Source: Morella rubra (lineage: Eukaryota; Streptophyta; Magnoliopsida; Fagales; Myricaceae). Taken from it: a DNA stretch of 64,000 nt. The notes below the pieces were generated by a model. It saw nothing but the letters and a program-made list of their open reading frames with translations, searched no databases and had not been told where the DNA came from. This document shows, piece after piece, positions 58,240 to 64,000 of the stretch. The position numbers and the translations under genes are program-made. The stretch covers positions 10,130,458 through 10,194,457 of the forward strand of contig CM025856.1 of assembly GCA_003952965.2 (NCBI GenBank). Direction: 5' to 3'. The number at the start of each line of letters is the position of its first letter. Positions within the stretch are counted from its first letter, which is position 1.

Positions 58240-59141
58240 CAGAAGAGAAGATCCGCACGGGGCTGTTGCTAAGCATATTAAGCTGAGTCTCGATCCTACG
58301 CATGAAGTCCATTGCTTCTTGTATAGGCCTGGATAGCTCATCCCGATATTTCACCAGCATGTCATAATAGGCTTCCTGATACACACCCCAAATGTTGTCA
58401 GATTTAGAAAAATTACCGAGCAAACCGAAGAGGGATAAATGGCTATAATTTAAAGACGCCCTTTTTTTGTTCTAAAAAAGTAAACAAAAGAGAACATATA
58501 AATCCAATTAAGGAAGTTATAACTTATAAGCTGGAAGAGTAAACAAATCACCATGAACTGATCGAGTTCGGGGTCCTTTGAAGTCTCTCTGGGAGTCATT
58601 GAAGATCGTTGCTGGGCCTCAAACTCCTCGCGAGCAGCTGAGAGCCGAGCCACCACTTCAGTCGAGCCCCTACCTATCAATGTTACACCGTCCACGACTT
58701 ATGGAGAGAGAGAGAGCCCCTTATGATCTTCGCCGACTTTGCTACTATAGCTTCCAAGAGGTTACCTTCTGGCGATGGCTTTGATTCTTCCTTCCTAGAG
58801 GTCTCGAGATTGCTGAACTTCGCTATGCCCTCACTCCCTGTCTGATGTTGGGAAGTGATGCTTCCCCTCATCAAGATTGAAATGTCTGAAGTTTGGGAAG
58901 TGCTGGCTTCGGTCTTCACGATTGGGTGCGCTTCTGATTGGAAACACTCTCCGCCCGATTGAAGAGGAAAGGTGTTTATAGGCATCTAAGGGTCTGCCCA
59001 TTGCCTGCAAGAAATTGAACCACTGCTTGTTCTCCCATAACCAGAAGAATTCGCGGTAAGAACCGGTGTTGCGTACCCAAGAAATTGGCCCCCTTGGAGC
59101 TGAATTCTCATCACGAAGTTGAAATGGTTATATTCTTCCAT

Positions 59142-59300
59142 TCGTCAATTGCCAACCCAGATGAAATGGCACAACTAAAAGTCTTTTACGAAGAAAGAAA
59201 AGAATCCAAGAACCCTAAAGGAAGAAGAATTGAAGAACAAGTTAGGTAGAGGAAGAAAGAAAAACCCTAGTTGATCAGGACGGCGAGTGGACAGCCGAAG
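59142..59300 (-). other. probable 5' leader of the KNOX locus
   Basis: The minus strand is rich in CT and contains CTAGGGTTTTTCTTTC (near 59269) before the ATG at 59141, typical of plant 5' UTRs. No clear TATA box could be assigned. Confidence 0.4.
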
Positions 59301-62300
59301 CATACAACCATGTCTGGGCTCTTACAATTTCTTACTTACCCAAAAAGAAAGGTCATGCCTTTGGGAAAATCCCGAAAAAAAAAAAACCAAGCGCTGCGGT
59401 AGGGAGGCCTGGAAGTGGAGTTGCACCAGGATTAAAGCATGTTCGCGAAGGGAGAGGGCGAATCAGAAGGACATGATGCGGAGAAGCAGCAGAGAGGGTT
59501 GCTTAGCCGGAACCGGGAACGGCTCCGTTTCTTGAGTGGCTGACAAGACTTTCTTTCTTGAAAGGAAAAGAAATATTTGAAAATTAGAAAAAGCAAAGAA
59601 GCTAGGCCAAGAGATAAGGCAACTATATAGATGATAGAGTTTTTTTCTATAGATGGTAGATTTTTTCTTCTCCCTCCTTTTCCCTCATTTCTTATTATTA
59701 TATACAACCCTTTGTTTCACGAGACGCTTTGATTTTCATCATTTCTTGTTGCCATTATACAGTTTCTAAACAATACTGACCACAAAGAGCTTTTTAATTA
59801 ACTTGTTTGGTACTACACTTTTGCTTCTTTTAGGTATGGGGCAGTAATTAAGCAGTCGCATGTCCTTGTTTGTAGAAACTAATCAACCAATTTCAACCAA
59901 AGCATGTGCCGATTGATCACTTGGGTGTCAATTAATGCTATGGATACTGTGGAATGGACAAACTGATCCAAAACTTATAAACTTGTGTCATCAGGATATG
60001 TCTTTATTTTGATTGATGGTTTAAAAAAATTCAAATACTTTAATCGAGGCTAATAATTAAGAAAAGCATGTTATCATTTCTTTACATGCTTAGCAGCACG
60101 GATATCATTTCTTTACGGAAGTGCCAACCATCGTAACACTACATTTTCTATGTTTTTCTTATCTATTTACCTTTCTCAAGAACTTCAGATTTGAAGTAAA
60201 GCTTGCTTTAGATACCATCAAGTACATTGGATAAATAAATACAGTAGCTCAGACTCTCGTTCGTCCACTGAGTATCTAAAACCTCACACGCTCAACTAGA
60301 AGCTTTGGCCAAGTAAAACTGCATGTCTAGGTCCCTTTGAGGAATTTTCGAGAGGTGCAAGAGTAGAAAGGCCTATTCTCCGGTCATCCCCCTCACCTTT
60401 TTGCTTATAAAAATAAAATAAGAGAGTTTGATCTCTACACACTAAAGTATTCGCGGAAATCTTCCCCTCATCCCAAAAATATGGGATGAATATTATTTAA
60501 CTATTCAAACTATTAATTTCATCACACTATACCCTTAAATACTCTCCAATTGGAAAGATTATTTGATGTAGTTGAAATAATTGAATTTTGGATTCTTTGA
60601 TCGAGTAAGGAACCTCAATGTAATACATAACTGAATTTTGGATTGTTTCAATTTTTGTTCTACTTTCTTTATTTTTATTGTCTATTATTTAAGAGCTAAT
60701 ACCATTCCAATGCTCCTTTTTACCATGCATAAACTAAGCCAACAATTAGGACAAGCACCAAAATTAAAAGTTCACTCCTCTCCCTTCGTCCCTGTATATG
60801 CCTCTGATAGGATCTGTAAAGATTATGCCACATAATTAATTTTCTACTCATTTCAACTTTAGGATGTAATTAAATGGTACAAAGTAATGAATTTTGATAG
60901 TTCAAAAATACAATCTGATAAAAATTTATAGTTTAAATCTTTAAACTATATTAGTCCCGTAGTTTGGAATAAAAAAGATAAGTTTTACCGAATCCAAATT
61001 TACATGCAATAAAAATTGAAGGAATATAGCCCAAAACATATCATAGGAAATTTGAACTCTAATTATCATATCATTCTCCAAAAGGAAAGAGCCGGCGCTA
61101 TTGAGTAACTTGAGTTAAAGTCACGTGGTCTATGATCATGCATGTACTTGAATTTAGAATATAATGTCAATAATTTTTTTTTATTCGTCAATAGCTTAAT
61201 ATTCATCCATTCCAATGGATTTTTCCTTTTTCGCATTGCTTTCTTCCTCTTCTTTTTATTGATGAGGTCCGGATAGGTAGTCAATATACATGTTATACAA
61301 AGTTGTACACCTCGCGTATTGCTGCTGCTTTTGAAAAGGCACTCTTTTTTTTTTTTTAGGATAAGTTTAGTATGAAATTGGATTATCATGATACTAAATA
61401 AAAGGTTACAGAAAAGGTGAGGGTGATGGACCCCAACATGCACCCCAATATATTCATTACAGTATAAGGAACTAAAAAAAACGAAAAATGGACTTAACTT
61501 GGTCCGGTCTCATAGTTTCGTCAGCAAAAAGAGAGTCGGTGAAGAATGAAGATTATCTCATTCACCATTAATAAAAAAGGAGTATGAACCGAGCTCAACT
61601 CTTGATAAAATAGAGATTTGTTTCCACTTTTATAGGCAGGATGGAGGTGGTGGTATTTATTTGTAAAAATTTTGGAATGTTTAAAATTTGTTAGAATTGA
61701 TAAAAAAGTGAAAAAAGATGATTTAAATAAAATTTTTATATTTATTAAAAATAAAAAGTGATAATTTAACGTAACGAGTTATAATTTTAGAGAGTTAATT
61801 TATTAGTATAAAAATTTTAAGAGCGTAAAATAGATCTCAAACACCACCGCCCGGCGAGAGGGACTTGGCCTACCAGTTGCAACGCGTTGGCCCTAGGCTC
61901 CGAAAGATAAAGTGAATCTAATACTGTAGGGTGGTGGATTTATAGCTGGGGATCATAAAAGTGGAGCGGCGCCCTTCGAGGCTTCCGTGGATAAAAAGTG
62001 ACAAATATGAGTTCCTTCGTTTGGTGGGAGAAAGAAGAAAGGGAGAAGGCAAAAGGGGAAGTGGCTCTAAATTGAAATCAAACATGTCAATAATCTCAAT
62101 ACGAAGTCCTTCGTTTTGTTTGTTTTTTTTTTAACAAATAAAAGGTACATTTTTTTTTGTAAGTAGAAAACAGTACCGTTGGGCGCAGAAGAACAATCGG
62201 GGATCTCTATCCCTTATCTTGCTCCCCTATCTCTCTCCCTCTCGCACATCTCTCTCTCCCTTATGTGATGTCGCCATCACCCGTAGACGTTGCACTTGAA

Positions 62301-64000
62301 CTACTAGTTGTCATGCAACTGGCATCGGCAAGACTAGTTTTGTAGCTAACCGGTGTTAGTACCTATTAGAAAATCTCCTCGTCGTGAGTAACGATACCGG
62401 CTGTGGCCAAACCGGTAATGAGTTCACTGTCACTTAGCCCTAGTTCTATGCCAAAGATGTCTGTGGTATGAAGCTAAATGAACAAAGCCAGTGCAAGGTA
62501 AAAGCCTGAACCTAAATTTATTTTAGCCAAAAATTAATGACATCATAATTCTTGTTAAGCCTCCACCTAATATTTTCTTTTTCTAGTTATAACAATTTAT
62601 TCGTTTATTTTAAGAAGGTTTAAACACCTCAAATACCTACTCTAAAGAACTAGTTAGACTTTCGGTAGAGTCGATGAGTCATTAAGCCGAGGGACCAAAT
62701 GACCTTACAAACCCAAACGAGGAGGAAGTTGAAATGACCCCCATAAGGGCGAAAAAACCACAAGGTGTCAACTTGATAAAAGAAGTAGAAAAGAAAAGCC
62801 GACAGCAGTGGACAATAGAGGATTAGTAACCGGAGGAGATGAGTCAGCCAAGGGCAAAATAGATAGGCAAGTGGGCCCTAATCCCCTGGCCGGTCGACCA
62901 TCGACGAAGTTAGAACAAGTCGTTGGGAGGCCCAAAGCCCAAACACCCGGTGCGTGCCCACCAGAGAGACCTACCGCCAACTCGGATTGGAAGAGTAAGG
63001 GATAAGGGCGGGAGACTCTACGGCTTGTTTGGAAATGGGTTGTGTTTTGGTTTTGGGTTCAACTTTCAAATTTCATATTTTAATATTTTAATATTGTTTA
63101 GTTGTAAGGATTTGTTTGATTGTTTAAGATTTGGAATGATTTATATTTTAATTAAATTAAATAATATTAATTTATAGTTATTATGATATTCAAAAAATAA
63201 GAAAATAAAAAATGATTTTAAAAAATCAGAAAAATATATAATTCAAAAAATAAGTAGAAAATAATTTCATAATATAAAAAAATTATAAAAATAGATAAAA
63301 ATATGAAACTAATAAAAAAAAATCCACAAAAATTAAAAGATAGATAAAAATCGTGTAAAATTTATAAAATAAATAAAAATTGAAAAATATAATAAAAAAA
63401 CTATAAATTTGATTATTACAAAAAAAAAAAAACAGTTATGGCATTGTTTGGTCTCACAGTAGGTATTTGCACTAGTTACATATTCATATAAGTGTGTTTA
63501 TGATAATAAGGTCATATTATGTAATTGAAATCATTATAACTGTGATAAAATTGTATCCTATCTCTAGACTTAGATAAAATATCTCTAGCCTCTTCGTCAA
63601 CAACCATAAAAGCATATTTTCCTGTTTTTGGTTTTTAATTCTTTCTTTTGGGCGATATACTCTACAAATGAAATTAGGAAATATTAATGAATTGTTGACG
63701 TCATAAATGCCACATAAATGATTTTATTTGGTGAGATACTTAACCAGAAGGACAATTGTATATTTCTTCTTTTCTTTCTTTCTTTTTTCTTTTTCATTTT
63801 GTGCAAATAATATATTGACAATTTTTAGAAAAAATAGAGATGTATGCTAAAGAAAAAGGATAAAGCAAGAAAATATTAACATTCTTGGTAAAAAAAGGAA
63901 AAGAAAAATTAACAGCATGTTACGAAAATTCCAAGAAAACAAATAAGGTAATGTTAAGGTAATGTAAAATTTATTTATTTTATAAAACTTGCACATTTTT
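59301..64000. other. no gene recognised
   Basis: AT-rich DNA, very AT-rich at 63060-63440. Frames at 59287-59535, 61066-61443 and 62768-63177 show no family motif. I see no RNA gene or defined element end. Confidence 0.5.

Larger units (their letters stand above)
54446..59141 (-). pseudogene. KNAT1: class I KNOX homeobox gene, KNAT1/BREVIPEDICELLUS type, damaged 5' part
   Basis: Minus-strand exons: 1 remnant 59141-58722, 2 58673-58552, 3 58375-58240, 4 55021-54768, 5 54649-54446. Splice sites of introns 2-4 are canonical and phases fit; intron 3 is 3.2 kb, usual for KNOX genes. Exon 3 holds KNOX2 (YYDMLVKYRDELSRPIQEAM). Exon 4 has the acidic [20 protein letters not shown], the ELK domain ([20 protein letters not shown]) and the homeodomain start with the TALE loop (KWPYPS). 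Exon 5 has the recognition helix [15 protein letters not shown] and the KNAT1-type tail [13 protein letters not shown]. Exon 1 starts MEEYNHFN but has TAG at codon 52 (58988-58986). Coding stops after AKII (58722), and only 48 nt separate it from exon 2, so the KNOX1 core and intron 1 are deleted. Exon 2 is 122 nt, one short, with the missing base near 58665. A full protein is not possible. An N-truncated KNOX2-ELK-homeodomain product remains conceivable. Confidence 0.85.

Noticed and set aside
61066..61443. 125-residue minus-strand frame
   Set aside because: AT-rich, Lys-rich low-complexity translation with no motif and no gene context.

Overview
This window is nuclear DNA from a flowering plant, most likely a eudicot. 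The evidence is spliced plant transcription-factor genes with canonical GT/AG introns, AT-rich intergenic DNA, and many plant-type transposable elements (Ty1/copia, Ty3/gypsy, LINE, hAT, CACTA). I cannot name the species from the sequence alone. There are no bacterial operons, CRISPR arrays, rRNA genes or tRNA genes.

Layout. 1-2785: broken minus-strand Ty1/copia element with a short LTR, a tRNA-Met primer site, no gag, a damaged integrase and a 36-bp coding minisatellite. 2786-8900: repeats, tandem duplications, one hAT-type non-autonomous transposon (7138-7835) and an LTR-like terminus near 8581. 8909-9139: small GRF-type zinc-finger fragment. 10905-11903 and 36515-38183: two relatives of an Ac-like non-autonomous hAT family. 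13385-14560: minus-strand LINE remnant. 14639-16360 and 25850-26273: CACTA-like ends. 17230-24026: a Ty1/copia element with both LTRs. It carries a captured open reading frame in two inverted copies and has lost most of pol. 28788-30247: the one intact host gene, an HD-Zip class II transcription factor of the HAT22/HAT9 type (274 residues, three exons). 39213-51280: a 12-kb minus-strand Ty3/gypsy element with very long LTRs (3.5-3.8 kb) full of CCCGGG-containing tandem repeats. Its pol is disabled by stops, a frameshift and two catalytic Asp-to-Asn changes. It seems to sit inside an older copia LTR-like sequence. 54446-59141: a class I KNOX homeobox locus of the KNAT1/BREVIPEDICELLUS type on the minus strand. 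Exons 3-5 look intact, but the 5' part has a nonsense codon, a deletion that removes the KNOX1 core with intron 1, and a 1-base deletion. 59142-64000: AT-rich DNA with nothing recognisable.

The two host loci are independent and form no common unit. HAT22-type proteins are nuclear repressors linked to auxin, cytokinin and shade responses. KNAT1-type proteins control stem and meristem architecture; this copy looks like a pseudogene. The most interesting observations are the KNOX1-deleted KNAT1-like locus, the inverted captured ORF inside the copia element (a potential source of hairpin RNA), and the long repeat-filled gypsy LTRs with a sense-strand acidic ORF.
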